Of a DNA stretch of 64,000 nt, positions 23,417 through 31,530 are shown piece by piece (position 1 is the stretch's first letter; the number at the start of each line of letters is the position of its first letter). The notes beneath the pieces are model-generated. The model was given only the letters and a program-made list of their open reading frames with translations. It did no database searches and was not told the DNA's origin. Position numbers and translations under genes: made by a program. The stretch comes from Bacillota bacterium (lineage in GTDB: Bacteria; Bacillota; Clostridia; Acetivibrionales; DTU013), in contig JAFABI010000032.1 of NCBI GenBank assembly GCA_023426125.1, forward strand, positions 171,712 through 235,711, read 5' to 3'.

Positions 23417-23903
23417 CATCCTTCTCCTTTCCAGTGTGAGGGAACGCACCCTCCGGGTTACGTGCCGGGATCTCCGGAGGGAATGTCCCCGTTTGATTGA
23501 TTATTATTTCTTCCTCTTTGACCTCACCCTTCGCTATGCGAAAGCTCTTTAAGGCTATATTCCTTTCATCCGGCAGCGACAGGATCATATAGCTGGCCTC
23601 CGGGTCAAATGCCAGCCTTTTATCCTCCTCCGAAGGACGGGCGGGGGAAGCAGGGTGGCTATGAAAATTGCCCAGCAGGCTCCATCCGTTGCTCCTCATA
23701 TCCTTTACCGCTGCAAACTGCTCCTTCGGATCCATGGAAAAGTGCTCGGGGCTGTTGTCGACATTGGTAAGCAGGTATACCTTTGCAACATATTTTACGC
23801 CCTCCTCCGCTTTGCCGCCCAAAATACCGCAGGCTTCGTTGGGAACAGCCTGAAGGGAATGTCCTACGATTTCATTATACTGCTGTTTTGTCATTATGAT
23901 CAA
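23397..23903 (-). CDS. JAMM/MPN+ metalloprotease of the sulfur-carrier pathway (HcyD/Mec+-like)
   Basis: About 168 residues. The JAMM zinc motif is complete: glutamate in PNEACGILGG, then GNFHSHPASPARPSEED (H-x-H-x7-S-x2-D). Relatives (Mec+, QbsD, HcyD) trim the C terminus of a ThiS-like carrier or release the amino acid made on it. The most likely start is TTG 23903, 7 bases after GAAGG; ATG 23894 is an alternative. The last 33 or so residues (NQTGTFPPEIPARNPEG onward) are read through a palindromic repeat at 23438-23490 and are probably not part of the domain. It follows the E1-like gene in the operon. Confidence 0.88.
   Translation of the reverse strand: MIIMTKQQYNEIVGHSLQAVPNEACGILGGKAEEGVKYVAKVYLLTNVDNSPEHFSMDPKEQFAAVKDMRSNGWSLLGNFHSHPASPARPSEEDKRLAFDPEASYMILSLPDERNIALKSFRIAKGEVKEEEIIINQTGTFPPEIPARNPEGAFPHTGKEKDDGTGRL
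23438..23490. repeat. Palindromic repeat related to family A
   Basis: GGGAACGCACCCTCCGGG (23440-23457) faces CCGGAGGGAATGTCCCC. It shares the GGAGGGAATGTCCCC block with family A. It is translated as the tail of the JAMM protein and lies immediately before the sulfite reductase start. Confidence 0.6.
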
Positions 23904-24030
23904 CTTATCACCTTCTCCTTCTAAAAACAACTGCGAACTAACGGTGAGGCAAAACGGGCGGACGTGGCCCATACCCGAATAAAAGCGCTTCACAATCAAA
24001 AATCGACCCCTGTCGCAGAATTAACCGCAC

Positions 24031-24050
24031 GGACGCGCAATGCGCCCCCT
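24031..24050. repeat. Short palindromic repeat, family B
   Basis: GGACGCGCAATGCGCCCCCT, at the junction between the E1-like gene and the JAMM gene. The intergenic sequence from 23904 to 24065 holds nothing else recognizable. Confidence 0.55.
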
Positions 24051-24065
24051 GGTACCCAAAATATT

Positions 24066-24887
24066 TTACGGTGTCGATGTTTTCAGGTCGCATACCGCCT
24101 GCTCATAGTCTATCAGTTCCCTTATCGTTGCATTTTCGCCACACACCTGGCAATTTCTGTTGTCGGACAGCTTAACCTTCCTGAACTCCATCTTCAACGC
24201 GTCATAAGTCAAAAGCCGGCCTGTCAGCAGGTCGCCGATACCCAGCACATATTTGATGGCTTCGGCTGCCTGGATTGTCCCGATGACGCCTCCCATCACA
24301 CCCAATACGCCAGCCTGTTTACAGGTAGGCACGGCATCCGGCGGCGGCGGATTCCGGAATACGCACCGGTAGCAGGGGCCTTTTCCGGGCACATAGGTCA
24401 TGGTCTGACCCTGGAACCTGATGATTCCGGCATGGGAAAAGGGCTTTTGCGTGAGTACGCAGGCATCGTTAATGAGGAATTTTGCCGGAAAATTATCCGT
24501 TCCGTCGATAATAAAATCATAATCCCGGTCTTTGATAATGTCCTTGATGTTTGCGGCGCTTACCCACTCTTTGTAGGTTGCCACCTCCACATCCGGATTC
24601 ATTTCATTGATGGTTTCCCTGCCGGATGCGACCTTGGCTTTCCCCACATCCTTTGTCAGGTGGATGATCTGCCTCTGAAGGTTTGACAGCTCCACCACGT
24701 CAAAATCCACCAATCCTATGGTCCCTACGCCGGCAGCCGCCAGAAACATGGCGGCCGGTGCTCCGAGCCCCCCCGTTCCGATCACCAGCACCCTGGATTG
24801 GAGCAGCTTTTTTTGCCCCTTTACCCCTACCTCTTTCAGGATAATGTGCCTTGAGTACCTTTCCAGTTGATCATTTGAAAAGCCCAT
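24066..24887 (-). CDS. MoeB/ThiF-type adenylating enzyme (HcyF-like)
   Basis: 273 residues from the ATG at 24887. Features are the start NDQLERYSRHIILKEVGVKG, the ATP-binding VLVIGTGGLGAPAAMFLAAA, RQIIHLTKDVGKAKV, FIIDGTDNFPAKFLIND and a cysteine-rich end (CYRCVFRNPPPPD, CQVCGE). It adenylates the C-terminal glycine of the ThiS-like protein so that sulfur can be added. The start overlaps the carrier gene by 17 bases, and the ribosome site GGAGGGGG is made of the carrier's glycine codons. The longer frame to 24980 is not supported. Confidence 0.9.
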   Translation of the reverse strand: MGFSNDQLERYSRHIILKEVGVKGQKKLLQSRVLVIGTGGLGAPAAMFLAAAGVGTIGLVDFDVVELSNLQRQIIHLTKDVGKAKVASGRETINEMNPDVEVATYKEWVSAANIKDIIKDRDYDFIIDGTDNFPAKFLINDACVLTQKPFSHAGIIRFQGQTMTYVPGKGPCYRCVFRNPPPPDAVPTCKQAGVLGVMGGVIGTIQAAEAIKYVLGIGDLLTGRLLTYDALKMEFRKVKLSDNRNCQVCGENATIRELIDYEQAVCDLKTSTP

Positions 24888-25092
24888 AACGTCCCCCTCC
24901 CATGAAATAGAGGAATTCAACCGAAGCTCTGTCTTGAATGACCAGGGTTTCAAAATCCTCTTTGTCCACCAGTTCATCATTTACCTGTACGGTTACGTAT
25001 TCCGGCATCTCCACTTTTTGCACCAGCAGAAGCTCCTTTACCGTAAGCTCCTTTTCAAGCAATACTTCCTTCCCGTTTACAGTAATTTTCAT
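24871..25092 (-). CDS. ThiS/MoaD-like sulfur carrier protein (HcyS-like) with masked C terminus
   Basis: 73 residues with the ubiquitin-like fold of ThiS: MKITVNGKEVLLEKELTVKE at the start and SVEFLYFMGGG near the end. Standard ThiS ends with GG, but here six residues (RYGLFK) follow the glycines at positions 65-67. A protease would have to remove them before adenylation, and a JAMM protease is encoded two genes on. The ATG at 25092 follows GGAGG by 8 bases. The tail codons also hold the ribosome site and start of the E1-like gene. Confidence 0.88.
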   Translation of the reverse strand: MKITVNGKEVLLEKELTVKELLLVQKVEMPEYVTVQVNDELVDKEDFETLVIQDRASVEFLYFMGGGRYGLFK

Positions 25093-25127
25093 CTTCCTAA
25101 CCTCCATTAATTTTATGGCATGTGTTG

Positions 25128-25205
25128 TGTAGGGGCACGCATTGCGCGTCCGCTCAAACACAATCTATGATAACAGGCGCCGGACGGCCAATGGCCACCC
25201 CTACA
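25128..25205. repeat. Composite family B element with terminal inverted repeats
   Basis: Ends TGTAGGGG (25128-25135) and CCCCTACA (25198-25205), enclosing two GC-rich palindromes, GCACGCATTGCGCGTCCGC and CGGACGGCCAATGGCC. About 78 bp in all, which looks like a complete small REP- or MITE-like unit, in the cysN/hcyS-like junction. Confidence 0.65.
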
Positions 25206-25264
25206 GATTTATGCGCCACATTTTTACACTGTCCTCAGCGGGAGTATCCCCTTACCTTTTCAAA

Positions 25265-25319
25265 AGGGGACATTCCCTCCTTTTATCCCGCGACCCGTTA
25301 CTCAGCGGGTGTGTCCCCT
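25265..25319. repeat. 55-bp palindromic repeat, family A, copy 2
   Basis: Nearly identical to the copy at 22248. It ends at the last base of the cysN stop codon. A partial third unit (CTCAGCGGGAGTATCCCCTT) lies just before it at about 25235-25254. Confidence 0.75.
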
Positions 25320-27115
25320 TACAGATAATACTCAAGGATGATCTCCTGCTTTTTCAGCAGCTCATATACCGCATCCGCAGCCCCGTCGATACCGATATTT
25401 GCATCCGCCTTGAAACTGTTGAAAGACGATTCGCCGATGTTTACAACCAGGATCTCGTTGGGCTGGTTCAACAGTTTAAGCTTTTCCGCTTCATAGTCAT
25501 CCAGGTTGAAGATGGAGGTGATAAAAATCTGCCCCGAATCGGTAAAGATCCTCGCCAGTTCTCCAATCTGCCGGATATGCTCGTCTCTTCCCTCATAGCC
25601 GCCGCCGGCGTCGGAGGCAAGCCCGTGAAAAAGACTGGAAACCCCAAGATAATAAGCCTTGTACTTCATCTTGAAAAGTCTGCTTTCCAGTTCCCGTCCC
25701 ATCTCCTGGATGGCCTTTTCATTTCCCTCGCTGCCCGAGGTAATGACGATAAACTTGGATTTGTGCCCATAGGCCTCGCTTCTTTCCTGTGCGGAAATCA
25801 AGCCTTTTTCCCATAAAAATTCTCTGTCCTTGACGTGCTCCAGCAGGGTATTGCCGGCGTCGGACACACCCTCCAGAATAATCCCGCCGCCGGATATTTC
25901 GTAGTTATCCACGATCACAAACCTTCCGGTCAGCTCGATTTCGGAAATCGGATCGAAGGCGACAGGCTTCGCCGTTTCCAGGATGCACTCCGCTACATCG
26001 TGCCGCTCCACCTGGTCCTTAAAGGTATCGATGTGGAGTTCTGCGGCATCGATAATGTTTACGATTTCAACCAGCTTTACCGCGATTCGCATGGAGCCTG
26101 TTTTCAGCTTGTAATTCTTGTTTTTTATCAGCGGCGCCTTGCCCACCCAGAAGATATTCGCTTTGAAACGAGAGCTTACCAGGGGCTGTTTTTCATTTGC
26201 CTTAACCATCAATTCTCCGGGTTTGATATAGATTTGCGTCGTCAGCGTCACACCGGCGGCTTCATCCGCATAGGCAGTATCTCTGGGTTTTATGTTGAAT
26301 CCTTCGATGCTTTTGATGACGCTTCTCTTTTTCGAAGGCAGGAAAACAACCTCGTCCCCCGTGCCGATTGCCCCGCTCAAGATAGTCCCTGCGACAATCC
26401 GTCTGTCGTCGCCTTCCTCGGTGAATTTATAGATATCCTGTACAGGCATGCGGAACGGAAGCTCGTGATTTTCCTTTTTGTTTGCAAATCCGTCCAGCTG
26501 TTCCAGCACCGTAGGGCCGTCATACCACAAGGTGTCGGGCGATCTGCCCGCAATGTTGTCTCCGTTGAAAGCGCTGATGGGTATGAAGTTCACCGGTTGA
26601 ATGTTCACCTTGTTCAAAAACGCAGTAAATTCAGCAGTGATGGAGTTAAATACCTCCCGGTCGAAGCCGACCAGGTCCATCTTGTTGACCAGCACGACAA
26701 CCTGCCGGATGCCCAGCATGGAAACGATGTGTCCGTGCCTTTTTGAGTTTTCCCTGATGCCTTCCCTGGCGTCGATGACCAGAAGCGCCGCCTCCGCCCT
26801 GGAGGCTCCCGTAACCATGTTTTTCAGAAATTCGATATGCCCGGGTGCATCAATAATGATGTAATTTCTTTTTTGGGTCTTAAAAAAGCATCTCGCCGTA
26901 TCAATGGTGATCCCCTGCGCCTGCTCATCCTTTAGTGCATCCAGTAGAAATGCATATTCAAAGGGTCTTGAGTTCTTTCTGCAATATTCCTTCACCGACT
27001 CCAGCTTTCCTTCGGGAAGGGAACCGGTATCGGCCAGCAGTCTCCCGATCACGGTACTTTTACCGTGGTCCACATGCCCGACGATCACAATGTTCATCTG
27101 TTCTCTGGTTTCCAT
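25319..27115 (-). CDS. cysN: Sulfate adenylyltransferase large subunit (CysN) fused to a degenerate APS-kinase-like domain
   Basis: 598 residues. The first 420 or so are the CysN GTPase: GHVDHGKSTVIGRLL, DAPGH and NKMD, followed by two beta-barrel domains. The last 150 or so align with the CysC (APS kinase) fold, but the P-loop is spoiled: IVITSGSEGNEKA replaces the usual GLSGSGKST, with glutamate and alanine at key places. Kinase activity is therefore doubtful, which fits a pathway that reduces APS directly. The enzyme works with CysD to make APS from sulfate and ATP. AGGAGG precedes the ATG at 27115. Confidence 0.9.
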   Translation of the reverse strand: METREQMNIVIVGHVDHGKSTVIGRLLADTGSLPEGKLESVKEYCRKNSRPFEYAFLLDALKDEQAQGITIDTARCFFKTQKRNYIIIDAPGHIEFLKNMVTGASRAEAALLVIDAREGIRENSKRHGHIVSMLGIRQVVVLVNKMDLVGFDREVFNSITAEFTAFLNKVNIQPVNFIPISAFNGDNIAGRSPDTLWYDGPTVLEQLDGFANKKENHELPFRMPVQDIYKFTEEGDDRRIVAGTILSGAIGTGDEVVFLPSKKRSVIKSIEGFNIKPRDTAYADEAAGVTLTTQIYIKPGELMVKANEKQPLVSSRFKANIFWVGKAPLIKNKNYKLKTGSMRIAVKLVEIVNIIDAAELHIDTFKDQVERHDVAECILETAKPVAFDPISEIELTGRFVIVDNYEISGGGIILEGVSDAGNTLLEHVKDREFLWEKGLISAQERSEAYGHKSKFIVITSGSEGNEKAIQEMGRELESRLFKMKYKAYYLGVSSLFHGLASDAGGGYEGRDEHIRQIGELARIFTDSGQIFITSIFNLDDYEAEKLKLLNQPNEILVVNIGESSFNSFKADANIGIDGAADAVYELLKKQEIILEYYL

Positions 27116-27172
27116 ATTGGCCTCCTGTTATTCGTGCTGCGAGGGTATCAAGCGTTGCAGTACTTGTTCCTG

Positions 27173-28054
27173 TCACATGTACCCGCCTCTTCTCAAGGTC
27201 TCCAGACCTCCGCCGTCATCCTTGTCCTGGGCGCGGCCCGATCTTTCCGCGATGTTTGCAAATTTGCCGCTTTTCAGCTCTTCAATGATTTCACTGACAT
27301 TTTTCGCCGTCGAATCCACGGGAAAAGTGCAGGGATAACATCCCAGGGACCTGTAACGCTTGCCGTCGCCCTGGTTGAAGTACAGGGACGTGACCGGGAT
27401 GTTTTCTCTCTCGATATATTCCCATATGTTCAGCTCCGTCCAGTCCAGCAGCGGATGGATACGGATATGCGTACCGGGAGCGAAATCCGTTTTGAACTGG
27501 TTCCAGAACTCGGGAGGCTGGTCGCCCACGTCCCAGTCGTTTTCCTTGTCCCTTGGCGAGAAATACCGCTCTTTTGAACGGCTTCCCTCTTCGTCGGCTC
27601 TGACTCCCACGATAACCCCCGTGTACTTTTCCTTGTTCTTATCCGGTATATAGCTGCCCGTCTTATGATCCATGACATACCTGTTCCACTCCCCGGACAG
27701 CGTATTCTTCAGGGCTTCCGATTTCAAAGCCTGACAGCAGCTGATACGGTCCGTGTTGCCGTCGGGATAGGTGTTTTTCTCCGCCAGAGCCTTGCTGTTT
27801 TCCCCATATACCATGGTCAGTCTCCACTTCAGCGCAAGCTTATCCCTGTATTGAATCATTTCCGGTATTTTATAATGGGTGTCAATATGGACAAGAGGTA
27901 TCGGAACATGTCCGAAGAAAGCCTTTCTTGCCAGCCATAAAAGTACCGTGCTGTCTTTTCCGATGGACCAGAGCATGCAGATATTTTTAAATTCCCTGTA
28001 TGCCTCCCTCAGTATATGGACACTCTGTGCTTCCAGCTTATCCAGGTGATTCAT
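27173..28054 (-). CDS. cysD: Sulfate adenylyltransferase small subunit
   Basis: About 293 residues from the ATG at 28054 (MNHLDKLEAQSVHIL), which has GGAGG 8 bases upstream; the frame to 28093 has no such site. It carries the PP-loop-type motif MLWSIGKDSTVLLWLARKAF, FPLVHIDTHYK-like PIPLVHIDTHYKIPEM, IVGVRADEEGSRSKERYFSP and RSLGCYPCTFPVDS. With CysN it forms APS from ATP and sulfate, GTP hydrolysis driving the reaction. It sits between cysH and cysN in the sulfur array. Confidence 0.93.
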   Translation of the reverse strand: MNHLDKLEAQSVHILREAYREFKNICMLWSIGKDSTVLLWLARKAFFGHVPIPLVHIDTHYKIPEMIQYRDKLALKWRLTMVYGENSKALAEKNTYPDGNTDRISCCQALKSEALKNTLSGEWNRYVMDHKTGSYIPDKNKEKYTGVIVGVRADEEGSRSKERYFSPRDKENDWDVGDQPPEFWNQFKTDFAPGTHIRIHPLLDWTELNIWEYIERENIPVTSLYFNQGDGKRYRSLGCYPCTFPVDSTAKNVSEIIEELKSGKFANIAERSGRAQDKDDGGGLETLRRGGYM

Positions 28055-28116
28055 GCTTGTATCCTCCATTAAACATACATTTTGTGTGCGCATGGCACAA
28101 TCCCATCCGCCGGCCC

Positions 28117-28842
28117 CTAGCTTTCAATGCCAGGCTTCCCGGAATGCAATCCGCATTCCTTTTTGTCGGGGTCCTCCCACCACCATCTCCCGCTGCGCAC
28201 ATCATCGCCGGGATTCACCGCCCTGGTGCAGGGCTGGCAGCCGATGCTGCTGAAGCCGCTGGTATACAGGTAGCTGTAAGGAATATTGTGCTTTTTTATA
28301 TACTCCCACACCTGCTCCTCTGTCCAGAAGGCAATGGGATTTATTTTGTAAATGGAATGACTGTGATCCCATTCAAAGATGGCAATTTCCTGGCGGGTAA
28401 GGGACTGCTCCCTCCTCAGGCCGCAGATCCAGCCGTCCACAGTGCTCAAAACCCTTCGCAGCGGACTGACCTTTCTTATCTCGCAGCATTTTTTCCTGAG
28501 TTCAACGCTTTCATAGAAGAAATTCGGGCCATGCTTCGATACCGCTTCTTCCAGGTCCCCATGGTCAGGAGCATAGACTTCGTAATGGAATTTGTACCGG
28601 TTCATGGTCTCGTCCATCAGATCATAGGTCTTCTGGAAATGCCTTCCGGTATCCAGGAAGAAAATTCTTGCCGAAGGATCCACCTTCAGTAAAATATCCG
28701 TCAAAACCTGATCTTCAATGGAAAGGCTCGAAGCCAGTGCTATTTTTGTAACCCCGATTTTTTCAACGATATGCCTGACTGTTTCCTCCGGACTCTTTCC
28801 GGCGTATTCCGCGTTTAATGCCTTAAGATTTAATTCAACCAT
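28117..28842 (-). CDS. cysH: Phosphoadenylyl/adenylyl-sulfate reductase, APS-reductase type
   Basis: 241 residues. ASSLSIEDQVLTDILL is the PP-loop-like substrate site. The two cysteine pairs, CCEIRKVSPLRRVL and IGCQPCTRAV, identify the Fe4S4 APS-reducing class. The catalytic cysteine is in KKECGLHSG near the C terminus. It yields sulfite from APS with thioredoxin-type electrons, so no PAPS is needed, in keeping with the spoiled kinase domain on CysN. AAAGGGG precedes the ATG. A 243-base gap with repeats separates it from the ROK gene upstream. Confidence 0.93.
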   Translation of the reverse strand: MVELNLKALNAEYAGKSPEETVRHIVEKIGVTKIALASSLSIEDQVLTDILLKVDPSARIFFLDTGRHFQKTYDLMDETMNRYKFHYEVYAPDHGDLEEAVSKHGPNFFYESVELRKKCCEIRKVSPLRRVLSTVDGWICGLRREQSLTRQEIAIFEWDHSHSIYKINPIAFWTEEQVWEYIKKHNIPYSYLYTSGFSSIGCQPCTRAVNPGDDVRSGRWWWEDPDKKECGLHSGKPGIES

Positions 28843-28871
28843 TTTTTACCCCTTTCTTGTAAGGAATCCAA

Positions 28872-29043
28872 TGCACGGGCGGCCATTGGCTGTCCGATAG
28901 CTGTTACTATAGATTCCATTCGCGGACGCGCAATGCGCGGCCCTGCACTTTCCATATACAGATGTACCGTCCTGCGGCATGGTCATTGTTATGAAAAAAC
29001 TTAATGTCGGAGCATTCGCGGACGCGCGGCCCTGCACTTTTCA
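28872..29043. repeat. Cluster of family B palindromic repeats
   Basis: Three units in the cysH/ROK gap: GGCGGCCATTGGCTGTCCG near 28878, GCGGACGCGCAATGCGCGGC near 28922 and a shortened GCGGACGCGCGGCCCTGCAC near 29018. The last two share the flank CCCTGCACTTT-CCAT, so one is probably a duplicate with the central palindrome trimmed. The 243-base gap holds no gene. Confidence 0.6.
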
Positions 29044-29085
29044 TCCTGATGACAACCGCATAATAGTTACCGGATTCACTCAGGT

Positions 29086-30285
29086 TCACCCGTCCAGATA
29101 ATGTTCGATCACTAAGGCCGCCGAACCGATGGAGATGGCATTTTCGTCAAAATGGCCCCCCCGGTTGAAAACAATATTTCTCTCACTGTTCAGATAGCTT
29201 TTTTTCAAGGCGGTTTCGGTACACTCCTGGTAAAAAAGCTTTGAATGCTTTATCAACGGCCCGCTTAAGACGACAATCCCGGGATTTAAAAGCTTTATCA
29301 TGTTGGCAAGTCCGTTTCCCATAATCACCGCCGCATTTTGCAGCACCTGACCCGCAACCGGATCTTTTGCCTCCGCCGCCTTGCATATGTCGATATAGGA
29401 AATCTGTTCAACCGGCTTTTGGACCATACTGCTCTTTCCCTTTTTAAGCCGGGCGATGAACTCCTCGGTAATGGAATAAATGGAGGAGTACCTTTCAATG
29501 CACCCGTAGTTCCCACACCGGCACTTTTCACCATCTACGTCAATGACCATATGGGCGAACGCATCTTCCGCATCGTTGATGTTCCTGACAAAGACTCCGG
29601 AGGAAATGACGCCTGTCCTGATCCCAACACCGCAGTTGATGTAGATGACATTCCGGATCCCCTTCCCGATCCCGTAAAAAGTCTCGGCAAGCACTGCGGC
29701 ATTGGCGCCGTTGTCCATCAGGACGGAAATCCCCAGCCTGTCTTCAAAGATGGCTTTTAACGGCACATTCTCCCAGCCGTCCGCTTCGAAATTTTCCGGA
29801 TTCAGGAGGATCCCCTGACCTCTGTCCAGCGGTCCGACCGTACCGATACCAATCCCGGCAATCAGGCCGTTTTCCTGCTTCAGTTTTTTGTTAACATCCT
29901 CAATCCATGCTAGAATGAGCTTCACGGTTATTTCCGGCGTCGATTCCCTATTCATCTCGAACCGGTACTTTTCTACGGTCTCCATTTTTAGATTGGTTAA
30001 AATTGCCTGCGTATAGGTCCTGGATATGTCAATGCCGACCAAATAATATTTTATAGGGTTTGCCGCATATAAAACAGGCTTTCTCCCACCGGTGGATTCA
30101 CCAATTTCCGACTGGACCATCAACCCCGTATTCAAAAGCGGGCGCATCATCCGGTTCAAGGTAGTCAGCTTGAGGCCCGACAGCTCTGCAAGAGAGCTTT
30201 TCGTCAAGGCGCCTTTGTGCAGCACGAATCGGAAGATTTTCTTCGACTCCGCCGGTAAACCGTTGATTATATTCCTGCAGCTCAA
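29086..30285 (-). CDS. ROK-family transcriptional regulator within the sulfur array
   Basis: About 399 residues. A winged helix-turn-helix opens the protein (LTKSSLAELSGLKLTTLNRM), then a ROK (sugar-kinase-like) domain with GIGIGTVGPLDRGQG, the ATP/sugar site VLMDNGANAAVLAE and the zinc cluster region CRCGNYGCIERYSS. I favour the TTG at 30285 because GGAGG lies 7 bases upstream; the ATG at 30300 has a poorer site. ROK regulators usually sense sugars, and a member in a sulfate operon is unexpected. It may act on the array or may have been captured there. Confidence 0.85.
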   Translation of the reverse strand: MSCRNIINGLPAESKKIFRFVLHKGALTKSSLAELSGLKLTTLNRMMRPLLNTGLMVQSEIGESTGGRKPVLYAANPIKYYLVGIDISRTYTQAILTNLKMETVEKYRFEMNRESTPEITVKLILAWIEDVNKKLKQENGLIAGIGIGTVGPLDRGQGILLNPENFEADGWENVPLKAIFEDRLGISVLMDNGANAAVLAETFYGIGKGIRNVIYINCGVGIRTGVISSGVFVRNINDAEDAFAHMVIDVDGEKCRCGNYGCIERYSSIYSITEEFIARLKKGKSSMVQKPVEQISYIDICKAAEAKDPVAGQVLQNAAVIMGNGLANMIKLLNPGIVVLSGPLIKHSKLFYQECTETALKKSYLNSERNIVFNRGGHFDENAISIGSAALVIEHYLDG

Positions 30286-30373
30286 TGTTTCACCTCCCAT
30301 AAAAATTCCCTGGCTTTTTACTAATTTAGTCAAAAGTCGCCTAAAAAAAAGACTTTGCGGCTCCTGAACTTCA

Positions 30374-31447
30374 TCATATCACATAATCCTCCGGTACAAA
30401 AACCTTGAAGTCTCTCGGCCTTACATAGATACTTTGCTTCTCCTTCAAATCCAGCTTCCTGTAAATCTCCTTGCTGATTTCCGCCTCGATGTATTCTCCG
30501 CCGTCCAGCCTTTTCAATTCCAGGTTTACAATGGGCCCGACAGCCCGTATAAAGACGATCTCTGCGGAAATAAAGTCATTTCCCTGCGCTTCCAGGCTTA
30601 TTTCAATATCATGGGGACGGATATAGCTTATGACATTTTTATCCCCGCTTTCCGCATGTTCCGGCACATCCAGCGTTAACGGGCCAAGTTCGACCTTTCC
30701 GTTATGCACTCTTCCATGAAAAAGGTTTACGTTTCCGAGGAAATTGTAAACAAAAGGATTTACAGGATTGTCATATACCTCTTCCGGCGTACCGATCTGC
30801 TCGATCTTTCCCTGGTTTAGGATTACGATCCGGTCGGCTACATCCAGGGCCTCTTCCTGGTCATGGGTGACAAAAACGCTGGTGATGGGATATTCGTCAT
30901 GCAGCTTCCTCAGCCACCTGCGAAGGTCTTTTCTTACCTTTGCATCCAGGGCTCCGAACGGCTCATCCAGCAACAATACCTTCGGTTCCACCGCCAATGC
31001 CCTTGCAAGGGCTATACGCTGGCGCTGGCCGCCCGAAAGCTGTGCAGGATAGCGTTTTGCCAGTTCTTCCATCTTTACCAGCGCCAGCAGCTCATGCACC
31101 TTTTTATGGATTGCCTCTTTGCCGGGCCTGAGCTTCGAAGGCCTGACCTTCAACCCGAAGGCGATGTTTTCGAAAACGGTCATGTGCTTGAAAAGGGCAT
31201 AATGCTGAAACACAAAGCCAACCTTCCGGTCCTGGGTGCTTTTTCCGGTATTGTCTTCGCCGTCAAAAATGATGCTTCCCCCGTCTGCCGTCTCAAGACC
31301 GGCAATGATCCTTAAAAGCGTGGTCTTGCCGGAGCCTGACGGTCCCAGTAAGGCAACCAATTCCCCCGTGTTTATCTTAAGATTTATATCACTCAGCGCT
31401 TTAAAGGAATCAAAGGACTTCGTGATATTCGAGATTTCAATGCTCAT
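30374..31447 (-). CDS. cysA: Sulfate ABC transporter ATP-binding protein
   Basis: About 357 residues from the ATG at 31447, which has GGAGG 7 bases upstream. Walker A LLGPSGSGKTTLLRI, signature LSGGQRQRIALARAL, Walker B VLLLDEPFGALDA and the H-loop VTHDQEEALD are intact, and a C-terminal TOBE-like domain follows. It powers sulfate/thiosulfate import through CysT and CysW. It lies downstream of cysW, with a palindromic repeat (31470-31530) in the junction. Confidence 0.93.
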   Translation of the reverse strand: MSIEISNITKSFDSFKALSDINLKINTGELVALLGPSGSGKTTLLRIIAGLETADGGSIIFDGEDNTGKSTQDRKVGFVFQHYALFKHMTVFENIAFGLKVRPSKLRPGKEAIHKKVHELLALVKMEELAKRYPAQLSGGQRQRIALARALAVEPKVLLLDEPFGALDAKVRKDLRRWLRKLHDEYPITSVFVTHDQEEALDVADRIVILNQGKIEQIGTPEEVYDNPVNPFVYNFLGNVNLFHGRVHNGKVELGPLTLDVPEHAESGDKNVISYIRPHDIEISLEAQGNDFISAEIVFIRAVGPIVNLELKRLDGGEYIEAEISKEIYRKLDLKEKQSIYVRPRDFKVFVPEDYVI

Positions 31448-31469
31448 TGCCATCCCTCCAGTTTTAATG

Positions 31470-31530
31470 AAAGGGGACACTCCTCTCTCGAGCAAGAAGT
31501 ATTCCTTTTACGTTGTGGAATGTCCCCTTT
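31470..31530. repeat. Palindromic repeat with family A ends
   Basis: AAAGGGGACA (31470-31479) and TGTCCCCTTT (31521-31530) bracket unrelated central sequence. It occupies the cysW/cysA junction. It shares the GGGGACA ends with the copies at 22248 and 25265 but not their core. Confidence 0.55.

Noticed and set aside
25835..26746. Open frame of 303 residues on the plus strand
   Set aside because: It is antisense to the GTPase part of CysN, whose motifs are beyond doubt.
20951..29043. Possible CRISPR array from the recurring GC-rich repeats
   Set aside because: The copies are irregularly spaced by hundreds to thousands of bases, vary in length and flank genes, so they are dispersed palindromic repeats, not an array. 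No cas gene is present.
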